A DNA stretch of 64,000 nt, taken from assembly GCA_963580455.1 (NCBI GenBank), contig OY756961.1:7669001-7733000 (forward strand), read 5' to 3'. The notes beneath the pieces were generated by a model. It was given only the letters and a program-made list of their open reading frames with translations. It made no database searches and was not told the origin of the DNA. Position numbers and translations under genes: made by a program. The stretch is from Euonymus europaeus. Taxonomy: Eukaryota > Streptophyta > Magnoliopsida > Celastrales > Celastraceae. Of the stretch, positions 22,949 to 36,391 are shown piece by piece (the stretch's first letter is position 1; the number at the start of each line of letters is the position of its first letter).

Positions 22949-24809
22949 AACCCTAGACCTTCTCCAAAATTTCATTCCCCTGCCCCCTTCCTTATTTCAT
23001 TTGAAATTGAAGATTTTCTCATCCCTCCCATCTCTTCTTCTAAACCCTAGACATTCTCATTCCAAACCCAAACTCTGAACTGCACTGTTAACTTCACTCA
23101 ATTACAGACATTACTCCATTATCAACCGCACACTCTGTACATTCAACTACACTCCCATCTCCACACGAGCCAGGTAACTATCAAATTTGAGTTTTATTAC
23201 TATTATTTTTTTGGTATGATTTGAATACAATGCTTGCAACGGCCCGTCCCAATAGAGGGTCTGCGAAATGACTAAACTACCATCTACTACATTTATTAAG
23301 CAAAATTCTCAGTAATTTGAATTTATAATTCAATCAATATATACGAAAAGTCTCGAAAAGACAAACTACGACAAGTCTAACATGCAAAATCGTGTACAAG
23401 CTTAAATGAAAAAATCAGACCTAACAATCTCTACCCATAACCCACAAAACCTATATTCGTGCGACTTTCGCTCACGCCACATGATGTTGGTTGTCAACTA
23501 CGAACTTACTTGAAAATTGGAAGGAAAAAACAACAACAAAACAAAGAAAGGGGTGAGCTACAAAGCCTAGTAGAGGTGAAATACCTGTCAAAAGCTCAAA
23601 TACCTATGAAATAGATACTCGAGCAGAGGAAACAAGCGAAAATGATAATGAAACCAAACAAGTGCATAAAGAGTTGGATAAGCTCTATAAATGCAGAAGC
23701 TAACAATGGAAGCCAAGTAATGATAAGGCATGATGATATATGATCATGCCACAACAATTCATACATCAATAATACATACAGAATAATGCAATCGCAAGCA
23801 ATTATTAACAAAGGACCATGAGGTCAATCAACACCACGTATCATCATGCGGGTGGAACAAAAAAGGACCACAAATGGTCTGCACCATAATGCCTATACAA
23901 CAATGGAGAATATATTTATTCCATTTGATGGTAGTGTGTAGCTACCATGACCACTGCAACAAATGCCAACAACAACAACTGCATACTATCAAAAAGGGGG
24001 TTAATCAACAACAAAGATCGAGCAAACTACTCCAATTGATCAATCCAAAAATCGCAATCAAATGACATGAGTAGTGTAAAAATACGCATCCACCACGCCG
24101 TTCCCAACAATACTAGTGAAAAATATAGTATTATTTAAAATACAATGCAAAACTTTTATAAAATAATTTTGGAGATGAAAATATTTTAAATAAATTTAAT
24201 ATTTGAAAACATTTTTCGAATGAGTCAAATTTCCCAAAAGTCATTTATGTCCAAGCTATATGACGAGAGAAACCAACGGATAATAAGCTCAATAATTGAT
24301 GATAAAACAAGGCTAGCAAAATCAACAACCTAAACAACGAAATGAATTGGGAATCAGACGATAGATACAAACGAACAATTAATTCATACAAAGTATCACG
24401 AAACAATTTATGAGAAATTGATTCAAAAAATCAAAAGGAATAGCAAGAGCTAAGTGTAACGATGAAATAACGAAGCAAACTAAATCAGTAAAGCAATCAA
24501 TGAGCAAGAAATAATGATACAAATTTCAAGGATAGATAAATTCCTAATTTAATGGCATTAGAAATTCAGAAACAAAAAATCTAAGAAATAAGATATATGA
24601 AATATGATAGATGTGCACTGGAGGCTAAGAATGTAGAAACCTCTACCTCAAAGGAAGCAAGTCAATCATTTACAACAAATCCTCAATCACTTATACAAAT
24701 ATCAATATTAAACTAGTAAATCAACTTTCCTAAAATATCATATTACTAAATTGGTGGACACTGGATCATTGAACCTAGATAGATGGGCCATAGACCCACT
24801 TATTTAATT
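22949..24809. other. No recognised gene; repeat-like, host of the hAT insertion
   Basis: This starts abruptly after the CACTA remnant with C-rich sequence containing AAACCCTAGAC motifs, then from about 23237 carries non-coding sequence (GCAACGGCCCGTCCCAATAG) that looks like retrotransposon LTR material. No LTR partner was found. No open frame here has a recognisable domain. Confidence 0.4.
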
Positions 24810-27330
24810 GGTCAAACCAATGTTTTTAAACCTGGACCGGGAGCCGAACCGGTGTGGCCACCGGTTACCGGTCCGGTGAAAAGACTTTTTTTTCCCCTAA
24901 TCTTTTGAACTCCTAAGACTTAGTCAATGAACATAATCCATCATTCAACATCTATCCACAATTCTCCATCAATAAAAAACATAATCCACAAACACAAATC
25001 AACAACACCAATTCACAATTCTACATCAATAAAAAATAATAATCCACAAACACAAATCAACAACATAATACACAATTCTACATCAATAATAAACATAATT
25101 CACAACACAATTCAAAAACATATTTAAACAACATAATCCACAAGTTTACATATTTAAACAACATAATCCATAAGTTTACATCAATAATAAACATAATTCA
25201 ATCACATTGATTGATGATGGCACCTATCTCTTGCCGCATTCTTCGAGTCACTAAATGACCTCTGTCATCATCTTCTTCTTCTTCTTTCGAAGTATTATCA
25301 CCATTTTCATTGAAAAATGAATACAGCTCATTCTCAATCAAATCATCCATCTCACCTTCAACATTAGACCCACCTTTAAAGAATACAATACTATATAATG
25401 TTAATGATTTAATGTAAAAAAAAATGAAAATACAAACACATCATTACAACAAAAAAAAGATTCACCTTCATTAGAGATATTTGTTGGATTTGGAAGATTG
25501 TCCTCATTTTAAAGCATACCCTCTAATTCATCAATGTCAAGTAAAGGTTGATTACTTTCGTCTTCCATAATCCAAAACTCAACATCATCTATACTTTCAT
25601 AGTCTACTGGATCAAATGATTTCTTTTTAAGACTAAGCCTATAAAAATGAACAACATAAGATTAAAAATATAAACTTTATAACTTTAATCGAAAATGAAT
25701 AAACTATAAAAAATGAACTATAAATAATTACCTTTCCTTCAAACGCAAGTTGTGATGGACAAATACAAGATCATTCAATTTAGCATGCTCCAACCTATTC
25801 CTCTTCTTTGTGTGAATTCGTTCAAAGACATTCCAATTCCTCTCACATCCTGAAGAAGAAGAAGTTTGGCTCAAGATCCTTATAGCCAACTTTTGAATAT
25901 TAGGAGCACTATGTCCAAAAACTCTCCTCCATTCATCTACAAGAAAATAAAATTATAATTAGTACTAGATTACTAGAATATAAAAACAAAAGAAACAACA
26001 CATGAATAAGTTTGAAGGTCTTAGAATTTACCAGGTTGCATGGTTTTTATAGACTCTATAGCAAGTTGTCGACCAAAACTCCCAAGTCTATCTTGATAAA
26101 TTCCCACTTCCTCCATACATTTTTTTTGACTCACCTTGCAAGTGATTTTCTTCTCTACCATCTCAAGGAAACCATCCATCAACTCTACTTTTCCAGAATA
26201 ATTTTCTTTGTCATATGCAAAAGTAGGGTTCAAAAGGTAAGCTGCCGCATGGATATGTTGCCGAAGTTGTGAATCCCATCTCTCCTTAATAATGGTTGTA
26301 TATGGCTTGTACAATTTTTTATACTTGAATGTTTTCTTGATTGCTTTTTTTTTCCTATACATCCCATCATAGACATATCCAATATAAGGCCTATCATCCG
26401 CATCCATCATTCGCAACACTCGTAAAAGTGGAGCCACAATTTCAACAATCACACAACAATCATTCCAAAATTTATTATCAAGAACAACCGAACACACAAG
26501 TTGAGCTTTCTTATCTTTCCAATATCTAGAATCTTTGAATGTTTTACTAGTCACCAATGCTTGTAAATCATGTTTATGCTCAACAAGACTATACAAAGCA
26601 ATGAAAGTTGTAGCAAATCGGGTTGACCCTGGATGTAAAATTTCCGTCCATCCATCTCGCTTTCGCAACAAAGCAAGCAAAAATCCATGATTATATATGA
26701 ATTTAGTCACCAAACTTGCTCTATCTGTAAGGCTAGAAACAAACTTCATTTTACCAATGTCTCCTAGTATCAAGTTCAAACAATGTGCAGCACAAGGAGA
26801 CCAATAAATAGATGGATACTTCTCATTTAGCTTAGCTCCAGCAGCCTTATAGTTTGCGGCATTATTAGTGACCAAATGAATGACATTACTTGGTCCCACC
26901 CACTCAACTAGCTTAGTAAACAAGCCACAAATGAGTTGTTCACAATATCAGAAGCATCCACAGATTTCACAAATGTCAACCTTTGCTTACAATCAATGAT
27001 CTGAGAACCGGACCGGACCGGCCGGTTCAACCGGGAACCGGCAGCTCATCCGGTCGGTTAGACCTATCCAACCGCTTCTTTCGGTCTAACCTCATTGAAC
27101 CGGTAAGAACCGGGAAAAACCGAGAACCGGGAAAACTGGTGAACCGGCCGGTTATCCGATTTAGGTATATTATTAGTTAAACTGGTAATTTACTAATTTC
27201 AGAATTACTAATCCAATTATCAAATAAGTCAAATAACTAAAAAAAAAAGAAATGGCAAAAATCAAAAATGAAAATGTAGATAACCCTAAAATTGAAATCA
27301 CAATTGTCTCTCAACTCTGTGTCTGCTGCT

Positions 27331-27453
27331 CTCCCTCCCGTCTCTGCTCTGCTTCAGCTCCAGCTCGCATCACCGCCTCTGCCACAGTCGTGTCAGGTTC
27401 TCTGCTCCCTCCCGTCTCTGGTCTGCTTCAGCTCCAGCTCGCATCACCGCCTC
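27331..27453. repeat. 74-bp direct repeat in the inner hAT 5' region
   Basis: CTCCCTCCCGTCTCTG…CTTCAGCTCCAGCTCGCATC recurs at 27331 and 27405. It lies in the pyrimidine-rich 5' part of the inner hAT. Open frames across it are not supported as coding. Confidence 0.8.
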
Positions 27454-27796
27454 CCATCTTCTACTGTTCTGCAGATCGGCGCCTCCTATATTCTGCTGCA
27501 GTCTCATGTTGTGCCATCAAAATACTGGCTGCCTTTCAGCTACCAGAACAGCCGCACAAGCCAAGGTAAGCTTTCTCTTCAATTTAAACTTTAAAGTTGA
27601 TTTCTGTGAACTTGTGAAGTTCAATACTTCAAATAATAAGACTATAAGAGTAGCATTGAAGGTGTTTGTAGATATGATTGAGAGAATTTCATTGTTCTGA
27701 ACTTTTGGGTGATGTTAATCTTTTATATATTTTTCTGAAATTTGTTAATTTATAACAATTGGATTGTTGGATACTTGGCTTGGTTAAGGAAGAGGG

Positions 27797-29246
27797 AAGG
27801 ATGGACATAAATTATTCGTCCAGGGCCAACTCGTTTTGCCACTACATTCATTGCATTGAAGAGTATCCTTGAGCACCAACATGATTTGCAAGCATTTTTT
27901 ACTAGCAAGAAGTTCAAGGATTCTAGATATTATAAAGATAAAAAGGCAGGTGATGTGGTTGCTGTCATTATTGATCCAAAATTTTGGAAAGATTGTGATT
28001 TGATTGTTCGTGTTGTGGCTCCACTTGTACGTGTTTTGCGTATAATGGATACCGATCGACGACCTTCAATTGGTTATGTTTATGATGGAATGTTTAGGGC
28101 AAGAAAAGCCATAAAGAATGTCTTTAAGAAAAGAAAGACACAATACAAGCCCTATACAAGCATTATTAAAGAAAGGTGGGATAAGCAATTCCGAAAGGAC
28201 ATTCATGCAGCAGCTTATCTACTCAATCCTGCTTTTGCATATGACAAGACAAGTTTGTGTAAAAAGAAAGAGGTGATGGATGGTTATGTGGAGATGGTCA
28301 CTACACTAGTGAGGTCCAAAGAGGTTCAACGAAAATGCATAAATGAAGTGGGCACATTCCAAGATAGGTTGGGAAGTTTTAATAGACAAATTGCTTTGGA
28401 TCAATCAAAGACTATGCAACCGGGTAAGCAACTAAGCATATCTACATTTTTTCCTAATGATTTAATTATTGTTGAATTAATTTTTTGCCTTTCTCCCTTT
28501 ACTTCATTTATATTTTCAATAGATGAATGGTGGAGAGTGTTTGGATGCGGTGCTCCGAATATGCAAAATTTGGCCATAAAGATTTTGAGCCAAACATCTT
28601 CTTCTTCCGGATGTGAGAGGAATTGGAGCGTGTTTGAAAGAATACACACAAAGAAGAGGAATAGGTTGGAGCACCAAAGATTGAATGATCTTGTCTTTGT
28701 CCATTATAATTTGCGTTTGAAAGAAAGGTAAATTTTAATTCATATGTTGTCACTTTAATTTAAAGTTTAAAGTTTAAACTTCACTCATAGTTTATTGATA
28801 TTCATGTAATCAATTAATTATTTGATTTATTTGTATTATAGGCTAGATGACAAAAAGAAATGTTATGACCCAATAGACTATGAAAGCATTGACCAAACCG
28901 ACTATTGGATTATTGAAGATGAAGAAGATTCTTCTCCTATACTTGACATAGATGAGATATCCAAAATGATTTATGGTGAAGAAGGCATTCCAATAAATAG
29001 TCAAGAACAAGAACAAGAACAACAAGAAGGTGATTCTCTTTATGTTATAGTAGTATACTTGATTGATCATTCATGATTCAACAATGTTTATTTTGTTTAA
29101 TCTATGCGGTTAAAGATATGGAGAACAGACTTGATGATGAAGATGATGAGGAAGATGAGGAAAGTCAAGCAAGATCAATAATGCTTTATGAAATGAGTGC
29201 CATTGTGGAGCAAGTTGATGAACCAAATCCAAATCAAGTGGAATAG
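27797..29246 (+). pseudogene. hAT transposase, inner copy, N-terminally deleted
   Basis: The protein starts in the middle of the transposase core with RPGPTRFATTFIALKS (about 27815) and continues as an open frame to 28423 (VVAVIIDPKFWKD, then RWDKQFRKDIHAAAYLLNP). Spliced exons are inferred at 28523-28727 (SQTSSSSGCERNWSVFERI, the hAT dimerisation region), 28842-29029 and 29116-29246, each with GT-AG borders and intact phase, ending at TAG 29244-29246. It closely resembles the outer copy in exon structure and protein. The BED finger and first catalytic region are missing, so it should be inactive. Unlike the outer copy, the retained exons are nearly free of stops, apart from one near 27810. 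Confidence 0.88.
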
Positions 29247-30615
29247 ATTTGTGTTAAAACTTATATAATTATTAATGTTTGATACTTTGATTGTATTTAA
29301 TTATTTATGACTTGTTAGATTGGAGTATTGATTTGAATATTTTTATTTCACCTATTTTTAGTTCTTGTGATTTGTGATTGAGGATTGACTTACTAAATTG
29401 GAGTTTTCAACTTTGAAGTTTGAACTTTGAACTTTGAAGTTTATGTCATTGAGTCATATAAATGACTAAATGTACAAGGTATTTGCTGTATTTTGCAACT
29501 CTGTATTCGAACCAGTGGTTGAACCGGTACCGGTTTGACAACCGGTTCGGTTTTCAGAACACTGCTTACAATACACCAAGAAATTAATGAGTTGCCTATT
29601 AGATTGATCCTACCAACCATCTCACATAATAGTACAACCTTTTCTTCCCAAAAACTACGAAATGTAGTAATCAATAATTGAACTTCTTTCTTCATACATC
29701 CCAATAAATTAGTATGCAATGCATGATAAGAAGGTACTTTATAACCAGGACCAATAGAAGCAATTGCATCAGCCATTTGTTGAAAGTATGGAGATTTGAT
29801 GGCATTAAAAGGGATGCAACAATCATAAAATAACCTAGCAACAGTCATATCCACTCTATGTAATGCTTCTTTAGTAGCGAGAGCACTTTTGATACCTAGT
29901 TGTGAACCAGGTTTGGTTCTTGCAGGAAAGTAGGTTGGCAAGTTTCCATGTGCTTTTCGCTTTCCAGTTTTCTGCAAAACAGCTTGCTCTTTTCCTCCCC
30001 TTGAATTGGATGCTTGATGTTCTATCTCTTCAATCTCTTCCACACCAGCTTCAGATTCAGGCAAACAGCTTTCTTTCATAGCATCCTTCAGTAATTGCTC
30101 CATTTGATGCCTCACTTCATAAGGAACCTTCTTGCATGAAGCAATATCTCCTTCAGCCAAGTGTTAATTCCGCCACCTTTATAATTGTTTTGACAATGTA
30201 AACATGTCAAACTCTTCCTCCCACTTGCGTCAACTACTTCTTTACAATGAGGCCATGCAGGGTCTTTTTCCCTCTCACTGAAGAAGATATAGATAGAAAA
30301 CTTGATTGTTGACCAGACGAAGACATCAATGAAAAGAATATAGAATCAAATGATTAATATGCAATGATGCAATCACCAATAGTAATAGGGAAATTAGCAA
30401 GTTAAACACATGATTCAATGTCCACTACTCCACTGAGCAAGTTAAAGTGTTAATTGTTAAACAAATGCACTAAGGAAAATAGAAAATTAAACAAAGATCA
30501 AACTTGCTCAGTGAATCAAAATAGGAAAATAGGAATTTAAACAAAGAACAAATATGAAAATAGCCATTAACCAATCAATTTATTAATTCATTAAAGAATT
30601 AATATTGGGTCAAAC

Positions 30616-33600
30616 CGATCAACTATAGGGTCTGGGCGAACTTTTAAAATTTAAGGTCAAATTTTATTAAAATTCTGGTCAACTATTAGTTTGACAAAAG
30701 GGCTTAAAATACTATTCAGCCCAAACATTTTCTTTGTTAAAGCCCAATTCCATATTCAATTTTCAAGTGATTGTTTATTATAATATTTTCTATTACTTTT
30801 TTACTAATGGTAAAAAGTAACAACAAAGTTGCCTATAATTAGAATTTCAAAAATAGATAGGCTCGTAATTTTTTACCTAGAACTAGAACTTCAATAGCTG
30901 AAAAAAATCTAGGCACATTCGACATTTTAAACCACAATAGAATTAAAGAGATACAAACTTTTGTGAGTACCGAACTTAATCCCAAACGAATAGCTGTGCC
31001 AGATATCATCGTTGCTAGGGTAGTGTCACATTGAATCCAAGATCTTTAATCTTCATTGAAATATGCATTAGTGGCATGTAAAACAAAGAGGACATTGTTG
31101 AGCTATGGCAGAATAATTTTGAAGTTCAAAGAATGTGTCTAAGTATATGGGCAGCAATTAAAAATTAGTTAAATTAATAAGACTATAAGAGATGCTCGGG
31201 AAAAACTGTTTATGGTCATAACTCATAAGCTTTTCAAAGCTTGCAGGACATGAAAACAATTGACACTAGGATATTAAACTATTTACTATGACAAAGAGAG
31301 AGGTTATCTTGTCACTTGTCACCTAGAGACTTTCTACAGTCCCTAATAGAAAATTCGCAAATCTCTTCACAAAACTGCTCAAGGAATTTCTTCTGCAACC
31401 GATTGAAAATATGAAAAGAAATGAAGCCGTGCATAAAGGAAAATAACCTAGAAAGGAAAGCATGGAAATACAGAACAATCCTAGGCAGCACTAGTAATGT
31501 TCACAATTTCTTACAATGAAAAGAAATTGTAAATGGTTGACACCCCCTAGGTGCATTCTTTATGTTCCAATCTCAACAATCATTTCAAATAGCTATTATG
31601 TAAAGGATTCAGTCATCATTCATCAGATTGAACATTAAATCCTTATTTCTAGGCACCCACTATTGCTCTGAGTTGAATATGAGAATATCAAAATCAACCC
31701 ACTAATTGCTAATATCATATATGCTGAACCAAGAAATGTGAATGACAGAACTCTATCACAAAATTGAAAACGGGGGAGGAACCACGGAGAAGAGACCCCT
31801 TGATGCAAGAGTAAACTTCATACCCAATCCACTTGCTACAAGATCAAAAGAAGTGCAAGGTACGATCCATAATCCTAACCAAACTTCAGGTCCAATTTAT
31901 CAATATAAACCTAACAAAATAAGAGCCAAAAGAACCAGATACGATTCATGATCCTAACCAAACTTCAGGTCTAATACATAGTTCGCAGACTTGTAGAGAA
32001 TGTGGTCCAACCTATTACCTAGACAATAGCGATTCTCGAGCACCATCGGAAGCCTCGTAGAGAAATTGGTCAAGGTGTAACTCGGGTTTATAGTGGTCCT
32101 TTCACACATCCTAGGCAAATTGTTGCTATTGCAAGCCTGCATCAACCTAGGATAATGGTGAAAACCAGTAATGCAACTACCTCCTCTATACCGAGTTCCA
32201 TTTTATTGCAATATTGATGCTCCGTTTGTTTCACAGAAAATAACCTCTTGAAAAATCATATTTATATTTTTTGATGTTTGTTCGATGGAAATTGATAAAC
32301 TTAAGGAAAAGCAACTAAAAGTCAATGAGGAAAAAGACCCCAAAGATGGCAAAACAACCTCTCATTTTAAAGTTCGGCAGTTGTTTTCCTCTCTCAATGT
32401 ACACCTCTTTGTGGTCAATCCCTCCCTCTCAGCTATCAATTTTGTTGGATTAAATTATCAAAATGGACTAATATGATCTAGTTAATCTAGGTATTGCTCA
32501 TTTAAGTAGACAATCTATGATGTATAAAGATGTGATTAGGCTCAAATTATTCTAGATTATGGAAATGAGCTAATCTTAGTGACTAATTAAGGTTAATGGA
32601 ATGAGCTAGCCTTGTGTGATAACAAATACTATTGGATTTTCATGGATAAGTCCAATAAAAGAGTGTATTTGGGCTTTCACTTGTTGGGTTAAAGATATAT
32701 ATCAATGTTCCATGTGTTGATAGGTGTGTGGACTTCCCAACTAAGTGAAACATTTTTCTCTCTTTGAAACTTTTCCTTCTTCACGTTTTTTTCTCTTCGT
32801 AACAAGAAACCAGTGGTGTTGCTTGATTTTGTTGGTTTTGCTACAAGGGGAAAAGAGGTTTTCTGGTTGTTCTTTTCTCAGGATCATCATCTACTCCATC
32901 ATTTACATGGATTTGGTTCCCTCATCTACAGTTGCTGGTAGACATCTTCCATTTCTTCTAAAAATGGTATATTTAAGCTCTTAATCTTGAGATATACATG
33001 TATCTATGCTAGTATATGTGTGTTTGAGTATAGTGTCTAGATTAAGTGAGTTAAAAACATGGATTGATCTCATAAATTGTTGCGGGTTTTGTGTTAGAGA
33101 AAGTAAAGAATGAATGAGAAATAATTCCAGGATGTGTTTTTTGCTCAATAAATCTATCTAGCACTATCGATCTTTCTCTACTTCTCTTGTCAATACCTCA
33201 TTTGGACAGACCTTTCTCTTTCTCTTCTAGCTCTCTAACCTGAGAGCTGATCAAATCTTAAACCATGTTGAAGGGATTCTTGAATATATTGTACTTCTAG
33301 TGTGAGAGTACATTGAATCGTGAGTGAGACCCCTTGTGGTGTTTAGGATTGTTCCTCCACAATGATTTTCAAGGAAAGAGGGTTCTTCGAGGGAAATCAA
33401 GGGAGGCTTAAGCAAGTTAGCAAAGACATATTCAAATTTCACTTTCATCACAAGTTGTTTTCTTAATTTTCTTTTCTATGTAATTTGTTCTCCTCATAAT
33501 CTTGCAGTTATGGTAAATTTGTCTAGAACCCCATTAATCCCATTCTTGATTTGCATATTTTACAACTTGATTTGATTTGGATTGGATGTAAAATTGCTGA

Positions 33601-33900
33601 GTAGAGAAAGTGGACTGAAAAGAAGTAGCCATTGATGAAAAATATGAGATTCGACTGAAAGTGGTATTATAGTAGACTGATTATACTACAAATTTGATTT
33701 CACGGATGAAATAGGTGGTCTTACCAACCTGCTCACAAATATATGTTGTATGATAATGTTTGGTTTGAGGAATAGACGGGAAATAGGAAATGGGTGATTT
33801 CATTCTCTCACTTGGTTGTATTATTAATGGATGATTTCGTTCTTTCATTTGGTTGCATTATTAATAAGTGGTTTATAATAATTTTTTCTTACTTAGTACT
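30616..33900. other. No recognised gene
   Basis: The sequence is AT-rich without recognised domains. A 79-bp-spaced direct repeat occurs at 31862 and 31941 (shared ATCCTAACCAAACTTCAGGT). A MITE-like terminus (TGCTCCGTTTGTTTCACAG) lies at about 32218 with no found partner. Confidence 0.45.
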
Positions 33901-33909
33901 TCATTCAAT

Positions 33910-34566
33910 TAAATCCTTGGTAGTACAAAAATATCCCCGCCAATCAGGAGACAACATGTGTCATCCTCCACCTCAGACGATTGGTGTTACCTACCTTGGA
34001 CGCCCATTTCACCTCTGTTACCTAAAGCCATGTGTGAATGTTCCTCGTAGTATGGTGCCTAAGATAATCCATCATAGTATAGCTCGGCCACTAGACCTAA
34101 TTTGGCAACACATGATGCCTCATATGATACATACCTTGCTCGACCTACATACGGGTCAATCAACCCAGAGCATTCCTAATCCCACCAGGATCCAGTTTAC
34201 TTTTAGGAGTCTTACCCCTTTGAGGAGTAGAGACCCTATAGTACTATAACTCCGAAAAAGACGCTCATGTTCAAAGAATGAGATATTTCAACCACTAGCA
34301 GAATAGGAAGTCTACAAACTCCTATAAAAGGAGCCACATTCATTAGGTAAAATTTAATCATAGCTTGCACTACTTTTGTTTAAGTTGAGAAAGTACTCTG
34401 AGACCGAGCTCTACTAACAGCGACCTATCGTACTGAAAGCGGGCTCCCTGTAACAATTCAAGGTCCCTCCTAGCTTTTATTTGCTCGTAGTGCAAGCTTC
34501 CCATCTCAACAACAACATATTTGACCTCACTAATAATTGTCCAGCTTAGACGCATGATTTTGACAT
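33910..34566 (+). repeat. Probable gypsy 5' LTR (left edge unknown)
   Basis: A TATAAAAG box at about 34324 and the junction CATCAGTTTGGCACCCATCTG near 34567 resemble the end of a plant gypsy LTR followed by the leader (typically TTTGGCGCC…). A decayed gag follows. No 3' LTR partner was identified, so this rests on position and style. Confidence 0.45.
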
Positions 34567-35300
34567 CATCAGTTTGGCACCCATCTGTGACACTAGATAT
34601 AATATTTTCCCAAAGTAATTCACAATAGTTAGACCTAGAAGAAACAATTTGATAGGCACAAATCCTAAAACCTCCACTATAAGAGGACTAGGTATGAGAA
34701 ACGACCACCTCCTTTTGAGGAAGACCCTCCCACAGAGCAGCTTGGCACCCAATAGCAAAATCTGGCCATCCATACTACCAATCTGAATCTTGACCAGGAT
34801 GATCCTCCAATTAATGCAAAATGTTTCAATTAGCTTTGCAGACAGGTGGAGATGCTGAATGAAGCAGTGGTTGCTGACTAATCATCTAGGATGAGTCCAT
34901 CTAACGGGAGAAATCAAGATGATAGGCATTCCAATTCGGGCAACTCAAGGATGACCAAAACACGGGATAATCATGCAAAGGCATCCGGTGCAGCACAAGG
35001 AGGGATACTAGAGCATCCTATAATTCAGATGATATTGGAAAGCATCTTAAGGAGGTGGATAGGAAGATAGCTGAATTGTTAAGTGTTGAAGGCCTGGAAA
35101 ATATATGTGATAGCTCTCTTCAAACATCAAGAACTAAAAAAAATTGATGGGACACAAGACCCCCGTGATCATGTCATGTGCTTCAAAGCCAAAATGAAGT
35201 TCCAGGGTGCTACTAATGTCATCCTTTATATGGCTTTCTTGGCAACCCTAGTCGATGTTGCATGTTGGTTGATGGTCTGAGGCTTTATTGAGATATTGAT
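34567..35300 (+). pseudogene. Ty3/gypsy leader and gag remnant
   Basis: Downstream of the probable LTR, 35083-35280 encodes a fragment like the retrotransposon Gag domain (DGTQDPRDHVMCFKAKMKFQGATN), which forms the virus-like particle. Upstream leader sequence contains a segment (CCCAAAGTAATTCACAAT) that is repeated at about 36376. The frame breaks soon after 35280 and no protease or polymerase follows, so it is a 5' fragment only. Confidence 0.6.
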
Positions 35301-35589
35301 ATGATTGTTGTGGTTATTTGCTACACATATCCTGGTTGACATTCTCTAATATACGGGGAGGTACTAGCCAATTTTTGGTTGAATTGGAGTTGATCTAGAT
35401 GTGTATGGATTAGGCTTGAACTCAATTGATATTATTTATGATGAATTAATTGTTAATGACCCTAATGACGTAAGACTATACAATCAGTAGCTCCTCCTAG
35501 GTCGAGGTGTTATAATATTTACTCTAACCCTTTTATATCTTTGCTCAACAAACTTTAACTAGAAAGTCAATCTTATATATATATATGTA

Positions 35590-36370
35590 TAGGAAGTTGT
35601 TGCTACACTTCGTCCAGCAACAGTGGTGGGAGACAAATTACGGGTGAGGGCCAAGAGAGAGAGGAAGAAATAGAGGAAGAGAAGGATTTTGGCTAGATTT
35701 TAAAGAATCAAGGGTGCTTAATCAAGATGAAGGAAGATTTCTACAAGATTCAAGGTAAGAATCTTGGAATCTCAAAGTTAGTTTTTTCATGGATTTTGTG
35801 AGTTTAAGTTTGAATCTTGATTTAGGGTAAAATTAGTGACTAAATAGGTTGAGTTCTACTTTTTTGTTATGATATTCATTAGATTCCTTGTTGATTGGAG
35901 TTGAAAGCTTGGATTTGTGTTGTTTAAAGATTTGGAAAGGTTTTAGTTGAGGAAGGTGAGGTTTTCTTTACTTTTTGGTTAATTGGTGATTGATATGTTA
36001 AATTAGGATTATGGGTATGATGAAATGAGTTTCAGTTTGGCCAAATTGATAGGTTTGTGAAAAAGCCAAAAACATAAGGTTGGGTTATTGAATTCTAGCT
36101 ACGTTTGGATAATCAGGTGGGGAAAACTTAACCTTTTCAATTCCATGTTCAATATTCTTCGGTTAATAGAGATGGTATTTTTCACTAGCCTTTGATATTC
36201 AATTATTGCCTTAATTCCTTCTAAAGAAGAACAAACCTATGTGTGATTTTAGCTAGTATTTGATTGTGAAATTATATACCCTATTTACATGTTTAATCAT
36301 CTACTGAGCATGGATTATCCTCAAATATGCATCATAAAGTTATGTATTTATATATGTAGGCAATATATGT
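35590..36370. repeat. ~780-bp dispersed direct repeat, copy 1
   Basis: Aligns along its length with 37459-38205, with many substitutions and small indels. Shared blocks include TTCATTAGATTCCTTGTTGA and GGAGTTGAAAGCTTGGATT. Flanks differ, so true LTR limits cannot be set. Copy 1 runs directly into a second copy of gypsy leader sequence at about 36374. Confidence 0.75.
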
Positions 36371-36391
36371 ATCTTCCCAAAGTAATTCACA

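Larger units (their letters stand above)
26994..29564 (+). mobile_element. Inner hAT element, internally deleted, inserted in the outer hAT
   Basis: Ends CAATGATCTGAGAACCGG… and …CCGGTTCGGTTTTCAGAACACTG form a TIR matching 19 of 23 bases, with CCGG-rich subterminal regions. The 8-bp CTTACAAT occurs at 26986-26993 and 29565-29572. The element is 2,571 bp. It sits in opposite orientation inside the outer transposase frame, at codons for the segment LVYCKQ. It lacks the 5' exons of its own transposase (no BED finger), so it is a non-autonomous deletion derivative. Confidence 0.92.
25198..30326 (-). pseudogene. hAT transposase (BED, DUF659-like, hAT dimerisation), outer copy
   Basis: hAT transposases cut and paste DNA and leave 8-bp duplications. 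On the minus strand the frame starts near 30326. A BED-finger-like segment (DPAWPHCKE…LTCLHCQNNYKGGG, about 30267-30170) follows, then the N-terminal region to 29573 containing a DGW*DQSNRQLINF segment with a stop. The gene is broken by the inner hAT and resumes at 26993, where a frameshift precedes HLVTNNAANYKAAG and CAAHCLNLIL. Exons end at 26032; further exons are 25936-25732 (SQTSSSSGCERNW, the hAT dimerisation motif), 25638-25466 (contains a TAA) and 25373-25198 (acidic C-terminus, TGA), all with GT-AG borders. The BED region carries frameshifts and lacks its His pair. Confidence 0.88.
24818..30607 (-). mobile_element. Outer hAT element interrupted by a sibling element
   Basis: The left end CAATGTTTTTAAACCTGGAC and its CCGG-rich subterminal region resemble the termini of the inner hAT. 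GGTCAAAC flanks both sides (24810-24817 and 30608-30615), an 8-bp duplication as expected for hAT. The right end (…AATATTG) matches only the first four bases of the TIR and lacks the CCGG-rich region, so the right boundary is less certain. It carries a minus-strand BED/DUF659/hAT-dimerisation transposase gene. Confidence 0.65.

Noticed and set aside
27252..27594. Two ~100-residue frames in the inner hAT
   Set aside because: They cover the 74-bp pyrimidine-rich direct repeat and show no transposase similarity.
32218..32300. MITE terminus TGCTCCGTTTGTTTCACAG
   Set aside because: No opposite end or flanking duplication found.
33794..34249. 151-residue frame
   Set aside because: It lies in probable gypsy LTR sequence and has no recognised domain.
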